NCBI RefSeq assembly: GCF_014652415.1
Contig: NZ_BMYT01000002.1
Span: forward strand, 248,001-312,000
Source: Affinundibacterium macrobrachii
GTDB taxonomy: Bacteria; Pseudomonadota; Gammaproteobacteria; Burkholderiales; Burkholderiaceae_D
DNA: 64,000 nucleotides
Direction: 5' to 3'
Positions within the stretch are counted from its first letter, which is position 1. Each line of letters begins with the position of its first letter. Of this stretch, positions 27,521 through 36,730 are shown piece after piece. Below the pieces are notes generated by a model. It was not told the DNA's origin. It searched no databases and saw nothing but the letters and a program-made list of their open reading frames with translations. The translations under genes were made by a program, and so were the position numbers.

Positions 27521-27802
27521 TTAAGTCCGCAACTGTTTGCGACAACCAGGCAACTCGCCGCGCCAAGCCTTAAAAGCCGCGAACAAAGTCGCAACAAGCC
27601 AAGCGGCACTCAATAAGGTATCGATAATTCTATCGCTGGTACTACATTTGTCTTCTAGTTGGCAATCGACATGCACTAGTAAAACACCTAATACAGAAAT
27701 GCCTGCAAAAGCACCGACAGAATAGCCTAGCGTGCACAGCACACGACGCCAAATCGGTGGATATTGAAATTGCGGGTCGGATTTAAATTGAGCACTTTGC
27801 AT
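27521..27802 (-). CDS. Small hypothetical membrane protein
   Basis: From ATG 27802 the product has 93 residues, with two hydrophobic helices (about 20-42 and 58-78) separated by a loop with two cysteines (DCQLEDKC), possibly a disulfide on the outer face. I do not recognise a family. It converges on the DUF2062 gene with 19 bases between. A TTG eight codons upstream is an alternative start. The neighbouring 27803-28088 region has nothing clearly coding. Confidence 0.55.
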   Translation of the reverse strand: MQSAQFKSDPQFQYPPIWRRVLCTLGYSVGAFAGISVLGVLLVHVDCQLEDKCSTSDRIIDTLLSAAWLVATLFAAFKAWRGELPGCRKQLRT

Positions 27803-28030
27803 ACAAGGCGATTTTTCGAATAACAATTAAGACATCAGCCATGATTGGCGGCACCACTGCACGATCAGCACCACGGTGCGACACCGCGACGCTTGGCTGG
27901 TGTCTATGCATATGTCCATTCCACATCGATAAGGCAGAAGCGCATACGCAGCGTGCAATTCTGGCATCAAGAATGGATTTTCACAAGCATGTTGTCAATT
28001 CACACTCAGCACACATAAGCTAATTTGTGC

Positions 28031-28046
28031 TTCATTCTCACTTCAT
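28031..28046 (+). promoter_or_regulatory. Candidate CreB-type direct repeat upstream of creD
   Basis: TTCAT-N6-TTCAT lies 43 bases before the creD start. The Escherichia coli CreB tag is TTCAC-N6-TTCAC, so spacing is exact and each half differs at one base. No creBC genes are in the window, so this is tentative. Confidence 0.35.
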
Positions 28047-28088
28047 ACAGCACGGCTACAGTGCAGACTCTTCAACTTGGAGTCGAAC

Positions 28089-29513
28089 ATGCAAAAAACT
28101 TTATTTATCAAATCCCTGACTGTCGGGCTGCTAATGCTGATTATTGGCATTCCATTAATGATGATTGAAGACACAATCAAAGCCCGTAGTAATTTTCGTA
28201 ACGAGGCGGTGCGAAGTATTGCAGCTGATTCAGTCGGACAGCAAACATTACTCGGACCGATTTTGGTAATTCCTTACAGCGAACAATACGAGGAAGAAGA
28301 AGTCGTCAATGCCGCTACAAAACACACAATCAAACGCCAACGTAACTTACAAAAACGTTTATATGTGTTCCCCGATGAACTAAAAATGCAATCGACGATT
28401 GATACCGATCAACGCTATCGTGGCATACATAAAGTGTTGGTATATAGCGGCCAAAACGATATCAATGGTAGTTTTCATTTGCCAAACCAAAGTGCATTTC
28501 AACGCGAAAAATCCGGTTCAACGATCGTGCTTGGAAATGCCTTTGTGAGTATCGGGCTCAGTGATACGCGGGGCTTAAAAAATGTACCTAGCATGCGTTG
28601 GGATGCTCAAGAAATCGAATTCCAACAAAATAGCCAGCTCAACTATATCAAGCAAGGTTTGCACGCGCTTATCGGAAAAATCCCGACTGAAAATAACAAA
28701 ACTATTGCCTTCACACTCAGCTTACATATCGATGGTATCGAACAATTCTCCTTAGTTCCGATCGCAAAAAATAATCAAGTGACGATACGCTCTAAATGGG
28801 AACATCCACAATTCTATGGTCGCTTCTTGCCGTCGCCCAAAGAGCGTAAGATCGATGCCAGCGGCTTTCAGGCTACTTGGAAAATTTCTTCTTTATCTAG
28901 CAACGCACAACAACAATTTTTGGGGAGCGAATACGGTCAACAAGAGACGAGAGTGCTGACCAGCGCTCCTAACGGGGTCGAAGCCGCTGCACCAAGTGTG
29001 GCTAGCGTCGATAGCTTTGGCGTTGCCTTTATTGAGCCGATTAATATCTACTCACAATCTGATCGCGCGATTAAATATGGTCTGCTGTTTGTCGCACTGA
29101 GTTTTGCTGCCTTCTTTCTGTTTGAACTCTTAAAACAATTGCCTATCCATCCAATTCAATATGCTTTAGTTGGGCTGGCATTAGTTCTGTTTTTCTTGCT
29201 GTTGGTGAGTTTGTCTGAACACCTACAATTTGTTTGGGCCTATATGATTGCGAGTACCGCTTGTTTATCCTTGATCAGCTTTTATCTCAGCTATGCATTA
29301 AGAAGTTGGAAACGCGGGGTCGGCTTTGGTGTCGCACTCACGCTCTTGTATGGGGTTCTGTTTGGCCTGCTTCAATCTGAGAATAATGCCTTGGTCATGG
29401 GAAGTATCTTACTGTTTAGCGTGCTGGCAGCCATCATGTTAATCACTCGCAAAGTCGATTGGTATCAAATCGGCAAACAATCCCTAAGCAATAATTCAAC
29501 GACGACAGCTTAA
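28089..29513 (+). CDS. creD: Inner membrane protein CreD
   Basis: The 474-residue protein has one N-terminal helix (about 8-26), a large periplasmic domain (about 27-330) with the CreD segments LLGPILVIPYSEQY and FGVAFIEPINIYSQSDRAIKYG, and six C-terminal helices. CreD is induced by CreBC or by BlrAB-type systems during cell-wall stress; the biochemical role is unknown. GGAG precedes ATG 28089; a TTG 12 bases upstream overlaps it. A hairpin (29538-29566) follows. Confidence 0.9.
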   Translation: MQKTLFIKSLTVGLLMLIIGIPLMMIEDTIKARSNFRNEAVRSIAADSVGQQTLLGPILVIPYSEQYEEEEVVNAATKHTIKRQRNLQKRLYVFPDELKMQSTIDTDQRYRGIHKVLVYSGQNDINGSFHLPNQSAFQREKSGSTIVLGNAFVSIGLSDTRGLKNVPSMRWDAQEIEFQQNSQLNYIKQGLHALIGKIPTENNKTIAFTLSLHIDGIEQFSLVPIAKNNQVTIRSKWEHPQFYGRFLPSPKERKIDASGFQATWKISSLSSNAQQQFLGSEYGQQETRVLTSAPNGVEAAAPSVASVDSFGVAFIEPINIYSQSDRAIKYGLLFVALSFAAFFLFELLKQLPIHPIQYALVGLALVLFFLLLVSLSEHLQFVWAYMIASTACLSLISFYLSYALRSWKRGVGFGVALTLLYGVLFGLLQSENNALVMGSILLFSVLAAIMLITRKVDWYQIGKQSLSNNSTTTA

Positions 29514-29839
29514 GTCATCAACAAGTCATCAAAAAACGCGGCTAGTGCTCATCTTAGGCTAGCCGCTATCCATGCGATAAAGCATTTTATTTTTGGAAAT
29601 AAGTGTCGCTATTCTCTGCTGTAAGTGGCACTTAAGTTTTCATATACACTTTTATAGAAACAGCCGAAAAACCACGAAACATCATTTGCAGATGCGTACT
29701 CTGCAAATGTGGTCTAAGATTACTCCAAGACAAATTTTGTCGAACGATTTGTGGATACAAGTTCACCCTAGTTCGCACATATCGCATCGTCTTCGCGCCT
29801 ACCGATTTGCATTCCATTTTCGAGCAAGCTGAACTTTTC
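29514..29839. other. Intergenic region upstream of the propeller kinase
   Basis: The 326-base region contains the creD hairpin (8-bp perfect arms at 29538-29545 and 29559-29566) and a second, perfect inverted repeat at 29683-29709 listed separately. Small frames here are shadows. Confidence 0.5.
29683..29709. promoter_or_regulatory. Perfect inverted repeat upstream of the propeller kinase
   Basis: CATTTGCAGA (29683-29692) and TCTGCAAATG (29700-29709) are exact inverses across 7 bases. The site is 130 bases before the ATG of the sensor kinase. It suits a dimeric regulator or a leader hairpin; no binding factor is known. Confidence 0.5.
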
Positions 29840-32800
29840 ATGAAGATAGGTTTTACGCTGTTACGATTGCTAGGAACTTGGCGATTTACGCTAAGTGTGC
29901 TGCTATGCTGCGCGATATTCCCCACTACTTTGGCCGCTAATTTAGGCTCGCTACGTTTCGATCACATTGGCCCTGACCAAGGCTTTAGCTATCAATCCAT
30001 TACAGCGATTGCACAAGATCAGCAAGGTTTTATGTGGTTTGGTACGCAAGCAGGCTTGATTAAATTTGATGGTTATCGCAGCACGGTATTTCGCAGTGAT
30101 CCGCTCAACCCGAAAACATTGAGTGACAATTTTACTTCTGCGCTTTACGTTCACCGTGACGGCAATCTATGGGTAGGCACGCAATCTGGTTTAAGTATTT
30201 ACGATCGCCACAGCAATAGTTTCACCAACTTTCTGCGGGGCGGAAAAGACGCTGTTTTATCGGGTAATTACAAAGTCTATGCTATCGTCAACGATGGTGC
30301 CGAAGGACTGTGGCTGGCAACCGATTATGGCTTAATGCATTTTGATATGCGCAGCCATCAGTTTGAGGACTATCAACATGACAAAGACGATCCTACTAGT
30401 TTGCGTGACAATCTAATCACTGACATGGTCAGCGATGCACAGCATAATTTATGGATAGGCACGCCGATCGGCCTAGATCAATTTAATCCTGTCACCAAGA
30501 AGTTTACACACATCCAACTCGACTTAAATAATCGCTCTAAGTTACGCCAAAATAGCATTATTTCCCTGTCTATCGACCGCCAACAAGTCTTGTGGATAGG
30601 TAGCGATGCAGGTCTAAGCAAAATCGCACTCACTAGTGAAAACAAACAAGTTCAAGCATTTGGCGATGCCGAGGGTTTTGAACTTGCGCATATTCAAACT
30701 CTGTATCACGATAAAAACGATACGCTTTGGGTAGGTACGATCAATCAAGGATTGTTTCGACTCAATCAAACTAGCGGAAAATTTGAACAATTTCGACATC
30801 GCCCACTCGATCCTAACAGCCTGCTCCATAACCATGTCAGCAAAATTCTGCAAGATCAAACTGGTGTACTGTGGATAGGGACGAGATCATCCGGTTTAAG
30901 TCGTGTCGATCTGGCGAGTGGTGGCTTTCATCGCTATGTTCAACTACAAGATGATGCCACTGGCACCAGTGACAATCGGATTCGTGCGATCACAGCGGCG
31001 GACCCCGACCATTTATGGCTAGGCACTTACTCCGGCGGTTTGTTAAAAATGAACTTAAACAATCGCAAGGTCGAAATCTGGCAAAAACAAACTGGAAAAA
31101 AACTCGCGCTACAAGACAATCAAATCGTCAGCTTTTTGCCGGAGAAAAACGGCAGAATGTGGATAGGCACGCGAACCGGTCTGACTTTTTTTGATCCAGC
31201 AAAAAACACCTTTACGCCCGTATTTATCAGCCATGATGCGAACGATAATTATATTGAACGTTCGATACTCGATCGCACCGGTACCTTGTGGGTTTCTAGC
31301 CGTGGCGGCCTACACCGAAAACTGCCGGGTCAAAATCACTTCACCACATTCCGACACGACGCTGATGATCCACATAGCCTAACCAACAATTGGGCAATGG
31401 CTTTGGTGGAAGATCATCAAGGAAGAATCTGGATCGGCACCATGAACGGCTTGGATTATTTTGATAAACAAACCGAACGCTTTGTGCATTTCCGCCACGA
31501 TGAGAAAGATACGCGGAGTCTGAGCCACAATCGTGTGCACAGTTTATTCGTTGATAGCAAAAGTCATTTATGGATAGGTACCTCAGGCGGTTTGAATCAA
31601 ATGAAACAAGGTGCCGATGGGCGTATGCAGTTTCAATTTTTTCCAACGCGTGCCGATGGTTCGGCCGAATCAGTAGGTGGAATTTTAGAGGACAAATCTG
31701 GCAATATTTGGATCAGTAGCACCGCAGGGATTTCGCGCTTGGATATCAACACTGCTAAGTTCAAAAATTTCACAGATAAAGACGGCATGATACAAGGTTC
31801 GTTTTTAATCGGTGCGGTGTATCAGTCCGAAGATGGCATTATGAATTTCGGTGGCTGGACAGGTTTGACACGATTCAAACCAGAAGAAATTTCGGAAAAC
31901 ACCATTCCTCCTAAAGTTCTGATCACGGACTTTCTAATCTCGAATCAATCGCTTAGCAAATTGCATAAAGATGGTGAGCCGCGGCTGCAAACTTCGATAC
32001 ATGAAGTCAAAGATATTTATTTAAGCTACCTTGATTCGATTTTTTCTATCGAATTTTCTGCGCTACATTATGCCGATCCCAACGAAAATCGCTATGCCTA
32101 TCAACTAGAAGGATTTGATCAAAAATGGGTTGAAACGGATGCCAAGAAACGTTTTGCGACGTATACCAATCTTGATCCAGGTCGTTATGTATTTAGGGTA
32201 AAGGCCAGCAATAAAAATGATGTGTGGAGTGAGCAAGCGCAGGAATTAGTGATTTATATCGCACCGCCGTTTTGGAAGACATGGTGGTTCAGAATTTTAG
32301 TACTGGTTTTCTTGATCGGGCTGACCTATGCCATCTTCTTGCTCAGAGTACGTCAACTGATGCAGCAAAAACTTTTGCTGGAAGAGCAAGTCGCACACCG
32401 CACGCAAGAACTACAGAACCAAAAAGTCGCGGTCGAAAAACAAAAAGAAACGCTCGAACATGCGCACAGAAATATCTCGCTATTAAGTGAGATAGGAAAA
32501 CGAATCACCGCCACACTCAACACCGAAGCGATTATTGATTTACTGTACCGTAATGTAAATAATTTGATGGACGCGACTGTGTTTGGGATCGGTTTCTATG
32601 ATCGAGACCGACAGCTAATTGAATTTCCATTCGTGATTGAAGATGGAAAACCATACGCTCCATACGTGCGCGATTTCAACAATAAAAATCAACTGCCAGT
32701 CTGGTGTATTGAGCATAAGCGTGAGATTTTTATCGCAGACTTGTACCAAGAGTATCAAAACTATATTCAAGACTTGTCATTCACGATTAATCCAGAAACT

Positions 32801-33778
32801 TGGGGCGCGGTGTTAGAAGATGGCAGTCCTTCTGGAACGCCACTTTCTGTCTTATACGTACCATTTTTCGTCAAATCAGAAATTCGCGGCATCATCTGTG
32901 TGCAAAGCTACCAGACACATGCCTACGAAACGACCGACCTCGACGTGTTACGCACATTGGCATCGTATGTTGGAATTGCGATGGATAATGCAGAAGCCTA
33001 TCAACGACTACAAGAGACACAGGCGCAATTGGTCGAACGCGAGAAACTGGCAGCGTTAGGATCTTTAGTTGCAGGTGTTGCGCATGAGTTAAATACACCA
33101 CTTGGCAATAGCTTGCTCATCGCCAGTTCAATTGAAGACAATGTGCAACAGATTTCGGAAAAAATTGAATCGGGTCCAGTGAAACGTTCTGATTTCAAAA
33201 ATTTTGCTGAACGCTGCCAAGAAGCGGTCACGATGCTGCTACGTAGCTTAAATACCAGCGCCAATTTGGTTAGTAGTTTTAAGCAAGTCGCTGTCGATCA
33301 AGCCAGTGCACAGCTAAGACATTTCGATTTAAAACAAACCACTGCCGAAATCATCGCCACGATGATGAATCAAGTACGGCACGCGGAACACCAACTGGTC
33401 GTCGATATTCCTGAAAAAATTACGATGCACAGTTACCCCGGCCCTTACGGACAAGTACTGATTAATTTATTGCAAAACGCCATGCTGCATGCATTTGATG
33501 GTCGCAAGCATGGGCAGATGACGATTAGCGCGCAACGCTTAGGGAATGATCATGTGCAAATCACATTTAAAGATAATGGCGTCGGCATTCCTGAAGATTT
33601 TCTGCACCGTATTTTTGAACCTTTCTTTACCACAAAGCTCGGTCACGGCGGCTCAGGATTGGGCTTAAACGTCACTTACAATATCGTGACCTCACTATTG
33701 GGCGGGCAAATTTTTGTTGAAAGTGTGATGGGCGAGGGCACAACGTTTCGTTTGGAACTACCTCTTAATGTGACTTAG
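29840..33778 (+). CDS. Two-component propeller sensor histidine kinase
   Basis: The 1312-residue protein starts with a signal peptide or anchor (RFTLSVLLCCAIFPTTLAA). A periplasmic sensor of about 12-14 Reg_prop repeats (motifs such as MWFGTQAGL, LWIGTPIGLDQF and IWIGTMNGLDYF) spans residues 30-720, followed by a Y_Y_Y domain (about 740-810), a transmembrane helix, coiled coil and GAF domain (about 880-1050). The kinase core has the phosphorylated His1082 in VAHELNTPLG and an ATPase end with NLLQNAMLHAF, DNGVGIPEDF and GSGLGL. There is no receiver or DNA-binding domain, unlike the hybrid systems of Bacteroidetes. No response regulator is adjacent. ATG 29840 is chosen over an upstream TTG for the leader. 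Confidence 0.9.
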   Translation: MKIGFTLLRLLGTWRFTLSVLLCCAIFPTTLAANLGSLRFDHIGPDQGFSYQSITAIAQDQQGFMWFGTQAGLIKFDGYRSTVFRSDPLNPKTLSDNFTSALYVHRDGNLWVGTQSGLSIYDRHSNSFTNFLRGGKDAVLSGNYKVYAIVNDGAEGLWLATDYGLMHFDMRSHQFEDYQHDKDDPTSLRDNLITDMVSDAQHNLWIGTPIGLDQFNPVTKKFTHIQLDLNNRSKLRQNSIISLSIDRQQVLWIGSDAGLSKIALTSENKQVQAFGDAEGFELAHIQTLYHDKNDTLWVGTINQGLFRLNQTSGKFEQFRHRPLDPNSLLHNHVSKILQDQTGVLWIGTRSSGLSRVDLASGGFHRYVQLQDDATGTSDNRIRAITAADPDHLWLGTYSGGLLKMNLNNRKVEIWQKQTGKKLALQDNQIVSFLPEKNGRMWIGTRTGLTFFDPAKNTFTPVFISHDANDNYIERSILDRTGTLWVSSRGGLHRKLPGQNHFTTFRHDADDPHSLTNNWAMALVEDHQGRIWIGTMNGLDYFDKQTERFVHFRHDEKDTRSLSHNRVHSLFVDSKSHLWIGTSGGLNQMKQGADGRMQFQFFPTRADGSAESVGGILEDKSGNIWISSTAGISRLDINTAKFKNFTDKDGMIQGSFLIGAVYQSEDGIMNFGGWTGLTRFKPEEISENTIPPKVLITDFLISNQSLSKLHKDGEPRLQTSIHEVKDIYLSYLDSIFSIEFSALHYADPNENRYAYQLEGFDQKWVETDAKKRFATYTNLDPGRYVFRVKASNKNDVWSEQAQELVIYIAPPFWKTWWFRILVLVFLIGLTYAIFLLRVRQLMQQKLLLEEQVAHRTQELQNQKVAVEKQKETLEHAHRNISLLSEIGKRITATLNTEAIIDLLYRNVNNLMDATVFGIGFYDRDRQLIEFPFVIEDGKPYAPYVRDFNNKNQLPVWCIEHKREIFIADLYQEYQNYIQDLSFTINPETWGAVLEDGSPSGTPLSVLYVPFFVKSEIRGIICVQSYQTHAYETTDLDVLRTLASYVGIAMDNAEAYQRLQETQAQLVEREKLAALGSLVAGVAHELNTPLGNSLLIASSIEDNVQQISEKIESGPVKRSDFKNFAERCQEAVTMLLRSLNTSANLVSSFKQVAVDQASAQLRHFDLKQTTAEIIATMMNQVRHAEHQLVVDIPEKITMHSYPGPYGQVLINLLQNAMLHAFDGRKHGQMTISAQRLGNDHVQITFKDNGVGIPEDFLHRIFEPFFTTKLGHGGSGLGLNVTYNIVTSLLGGQIFVESVMGEGTTFRLELPLNVT

Positions 33779-33805
33779 GTGATGAAAAAAAACGCTGTAA
33801 AGATG

Positions 33806-33887
33806 CATCAACAAAATAATTCACGCAATGCAGATGAACGCCTTGTTGATGTGTGAGATCGACATCTTGTTGTAGTCGATCTCACAC
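33806..33887. terminator. Tandem hairpins between convergent genes
   Basis: CATCAACAA / TTGTTGATG (33806-33814, 33843-33851) and GTGTGAGATCGAC / GTCGATCTCACAC (33851-33863, 33875-33887) are both perfect. They lie between the convergent kinase and M56 genes. No T-runs are present, so termination efficiency is unclear. Confidence 0.5.
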
Positions 33888-33908
33888 CGTCGCAGCTTAC
33901 TTCAATCA

Positions 33909-33999
33909 ACTTAGCTTAGCTAACTTAGCTAATTTAATTTACTTAACTTACCTAACTAAGCTCAAGCTATTTATCTCAGATTTCAGTCTCAGATTTCAG
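33909..33999. repeat. Low-complexity CTTAG/TTAAC tract and 13-bp tandem repeat
   Basis: An irregular tract of TTAGCT, TAACTT and ACTTA words runs from 33909 to 33963. It is followed by TCTCAGATTTCAG repeated exactly twice (33974-33986, 33987-33999) and a third partial TCTCA, ending at the M56 stop codon. Confidence 0.75.
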
Positions 34000-34001
34000 T
34001 C

Positions 34002-36002
34002 TCAACTTTTAATCGGCGTGACCAAACCTTTTTGCTTCGCGGTTTGTATCAAGCTCCAGATTTGCTGCTCTGCTTGTTGCGACATTTTATCCATCTGTTT
34101 GCCCATCTGATCCATTTGCTTACCGAGCGCTTCCATTGGCTTTGCCGCGTCCGCCATTTGTTTCTCTAAGGCTTTTAGTGGCTCAAGCGATTTCTCGTAT
34201 TGTTGACTTAATTGTTGCTGCTGTTGTTGAAACACCTGTGCGTTTTTTTGAAAATCTTGCATTAGATGCTGATACTTTGATTGCTCTTTCTGTAGTGCGC
34301 TCAAAGCATCTTGACGTGCTTGCGCATCTTTAGCGTTTTCGACTTTTGCTGCGGCAGCTTGCATTTTCAATTCAAACGCAGCCATTTTAGCTTCATGGGC
34401 TCGCATTTTTGCATCGAACTGTGCACTGATTTTTTCATCAAATCCTGGCTGCACGTCGCTCAATGTTTGCATTTGTTCGCCCAATCTTTCCATCACCGCG
34501 CCATGCGCTTCCATCTTTTTGCCTTGCGCTTCCATTTGCTCGCCCAAGTCCTGCATCGGCTTATGCGCAGCGTTGGCTTGATCCAATATGGCCTGGTCTT
34601 TGATTAAATATGACTGCCCTTTCTCGACAAACCACAAGAATTCTTGCGAATTTTCGCGCTTAAGCTTTTCAATTTCAGCCATTCCTTTGCGGTCACTACG
34701 CACGAAAGTCGTAGCGCTGCGATCTGGCTTAACCAAGGCAAACTGCATAATATTTTTTTCGCTTTTACTTTGCACTAGTGGTGGCATCGCAGCGACGCTG
34801 GTTGTCAGCGAAGTGTTGGTAGCAGTATTAGCTGAAGTGGTGGTCACCATGGTGCTAGCGCTTGTACTAGAAGTTGTACTAGCAATCGTAGTCGAGCCAG
34901 TGTTAGCAATTGCCTCAGCAGCGACGGCTGGTACAGGATGTGGCGACGCAATCGGTGTCGCCGGACTCAATACATTGGCCTGCGCAAATAATGCAAGACA
35001 TGTGGCTCCCAATCCAAGACTTGGCAGTACCAGTTTCCAGCCCGCGGTCTTGATTGTTGCATCGGTTTGTATCAATCGTTTAATACGTAACATAAGATTT
35101 CCTCCATGTGCCCCTTGGGCGAGTTGAGGTTGAATAAACTGGAATTGCTCCAGCTCGGATAATGCAAGTGCTAGACGCCGCGGTTCGCCTAACAGACTTG
35201 CAGCTAAATCATCTGCAATTTGTTCTCGCTCTTGTCGAATTTGCTTGGATAACCACCAAACAACTGGGTGATAAAACAAGACAATTTCAATCAAGCTCTG
35301 CAACAAATTAATCAGATAATCAAAACGTTTTATATGTGCGACTTCATGCGCCAATAAGGCTTCCACCAAATGCGGTGGCATACCACTCAATAGTGAGGCC
35401 GGTAGTATCACGATCGGGCGCCACCAACCAGCGGTAACTGGGAACGGCAACTGCGTTGAGATTCCCAAACGTAGAACAGATTTCACTCCCATTGCGGTCG
35501 CAATCTGTTGCAGCTTGGCTTGCCAAATCGGATCACTGAACTGTTTCGCGCTCTTCACTTGTTGCGATACCCAACGCAAACCCAGCAACAATCGCAAGAT
35601 CAAGACAGCGACACCGATTGCCCACATCACCGCCAAATACGGCAACACAGGCTGAAGTGCCATCCACTGCTGATGGGCGAAATGTGACACGGCCATTTGC
35701 TCCGCTGGATCGCCCATTTGCAAGACGCTGTTCGCAGGAACCGGTGATGAGTCCTTGATATGTGTCTGCGAAATCGTTTGTGCGCTAGCTTGAGCGGGCG
35801 CATTTTGAATCAGGTAATTAATTGGAAGCAGTAAGCAAAAACTCAGCGCGATGCAGTTCAACAGATAACGCGACTGCGCCGACGCGTGACGTAATAAGCG
35901 CAGCAAGCCAGCGACAACAACAGCGATCACCACGCCTTGCCAGACAAAGTGGAGTAGGGCTGTTGCTCCCAGCATGATCCATGCGTCGAAATTGGCGCTC
36001 AT
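34002..36002 (-). CDS. M56 family (BlaR1-type) membrane metallopeptidase with C-terminal coiled coil
   Basis: The 666-residue protein has four N-terminal helices (about 10-35, 45-65, 120-142 and, after the peptidase, about 315-335). The zinc site HEVAH is at residues 219-223, with RQEREQIADD supplying the third ligand. The extracytoplasmic C-terminus has no penicillin-sensor domain; instead residues about 470-655 form a Gln/Met/Lys-rich coiled coil with repeats such as MEAQGKKMEAHGAVM and MEALGKQMDQMGKQMDKM. By analogy with BlaR1, it should sense an envelope signal and trigger cleavage of the BlaI-type repressor encoded just upstream (4-base overlap). Confidence 0.87.
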   Translation of the reverse strand: MSANFDAWIMLGATALLHFVWQGVVIAVVVAGLLRLLRHASAQSRYLLNCIALSFCLLLPINYLIQNAPAQASAQTISQTHIKDSSPVPANSVLQMGDPAEQMAVSHFAHQQWMALQPVLPYLAVMWAIGVAVLILRLLLGLRWVSQQVKSAKQFSDPIWQAKLQQIATAMGVKSVLRLGISTQLPFPVTAGWWRPIVILPASLLSGMPPHLVEALLAHEVAHIKRFDYLINLLQSLIEIVLFYHPVVWWLSKQIRQEREQIADDLAASLLGEPRRLALALSELEQFQFIQPQLAQGAHGGNLMLRIKRLIQTDATIKTAGWKLVLPSLGLGATCLALFAQANVLSPATPIASPHPVPAVAAEAIANTGSTTIASTTSSTSASTMVTTTSANTATNTSLTTSVAAMPPLVQSKSEKNIMQFALVKPDRSATTFVRSDRKGMAEIEKLKRENSQEFLWFVEKGQSYLIKDQAILDQANAAHKPMQDLGEQMEAQGKKMEAHGAVMERLGEQMQTLSDVQPGFDEKISAQFDAKMRAHEAKMAAFELKMQAAAAKVENAKDAQARQDALSALQKEQSKYQHLMQDFQKNAQVFQQQQQQLSQQYEKSLEPLKALEKQMADAAKPMEALGKQMDQMGKQMDKMSQQAEQQIWSLIQTAKQKGLVTPIKS

Positions 36003-36457
36003 TTTTTGCCCCCGTTTTTGTCCTCGTGCAGGAAAGCTTGAATTTCTGCACGATCTTTATCGCTAACATGCTCCTTCAAAGCCGCCATGATTAATTCTTT
36101 ACCCGATCCTGAGAAAGCACGCTGTATAAAATCCTTGAGCAAATTGGTTTGCAATTTTTCTTGTGGCTGCGCTGCTGCATACACATGCGAACGCGCACTT
36201 TCATCCCGCGTAAGCAAACTATCGGCATGCATAATTTGTAGCTGGCGCAAAACTGTCGCTTGATTGATCTCTGGACGATCTGACTGCACCCGTTCGAAAA
36301 CTTGTTTTGCTGTGGCAGGACCTTGTTGCCACAACACGCGCAATAAGGCTAATTCTGCCGCGGTCGGCTTGCGAACCGGCGAAGTGATAGCACTCGTCTC
36401 GGGCGTTGTTGCATTATTTTGCGTTGCGGAGTTACTGGCTTTTTTTGCGATCGACAT
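35999..36457 (-). CDS. BlaI/MecI/CopY family transcriptional repressor
   Basis: The 152-residue protein has a polar N-terminal extension of about 35 residues, then the BlaI winged helix (TAAELALLRVLWQQGPATAKQVFE, and INQATVLRQLQIMHADSLL) and a C-terminal dimerisation part. Known relatives repress beta-lactamase or copper genes until an M56 partner inactivates them. Start 36457 follows AAGGAAAC. The stop overlaps the M56 start by 4 bases (ATGA), so they are one operon. Three TCTAGA boxes lie 37 bases upstream. Confidence 0.9.
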   Translation of the reverse strand: MSIAKKASNSATQNNATTPETSAITSPVRKPTAAELALLRVLWQQGPATAKQVFERVQSDRPEINQATVLRQLQIMHADSLLTRDESARSHVYAAAQPQEKLQTNLLKDFIQRAFSGSGKELIMAALKEHVSDKDRAEIQAFLHEDKNGGKK

Positions 36458-36493
36458 ACAGTTTCCTTTTCTGAATATCGTCAGCATAGACCA

Positions 36494-36527
36494 TCTAGAA
36501 AATTTTTTCTAGAAAAATTTTTCTAGA
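36494..36527. promoter_or_regulatory. Candidate operator with three TCTAGA boxes
   Basis: TCTAGA occurs at 36494, 36508 and 36522, exactly 14 bases apart, separated by AAAATTTTT-like spacers, so the site is two overlapping dyads. It lies 37 bases upstream of the BlaI-type gene and between it and the divergent protease. Classical BlaI/MecI boxes use TACA/TGTA, so this would be a different recognition sequence. Confidence 0.6.
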
Positions 36528-36716
36528 TCGATCGAAATCTTTAAAGAAGTCGCCGAGACCACACTAGACGACTCAATATTTGCCACTTGGAAATAGTTAT
36601 TAGTCATCACTTAAAGACAACAAAAAACAACAGTTTTCATACAAATTAATACAATTTTCTGAAAATCTATTTGTTTAACTTAGTTGTTGAATACATACTT
36701 CGATTTGATGCTGAGT

Positions 36717-36730
36717 TTGATATAAATCAA
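36717..36730 (+). promoter_or_regulatory. FNR/ANR-type box
   Basis: TTGATATAAATCAA matches the FNR-family consensus TTGAT-N4-ATCAA perfectly. It sits 165 bases upstream of the protease start, far for a simple class II promoter unless the transcript has a long leader. AT-richness raises the chance of coincidence. Confidence 0.5.

Noticed and set aside
27841..28023. 60-codon open frame upstream of creD
   Set aside because: No ribosome binding site, no hydrophobic or domain pattern; looks like random open sequence.
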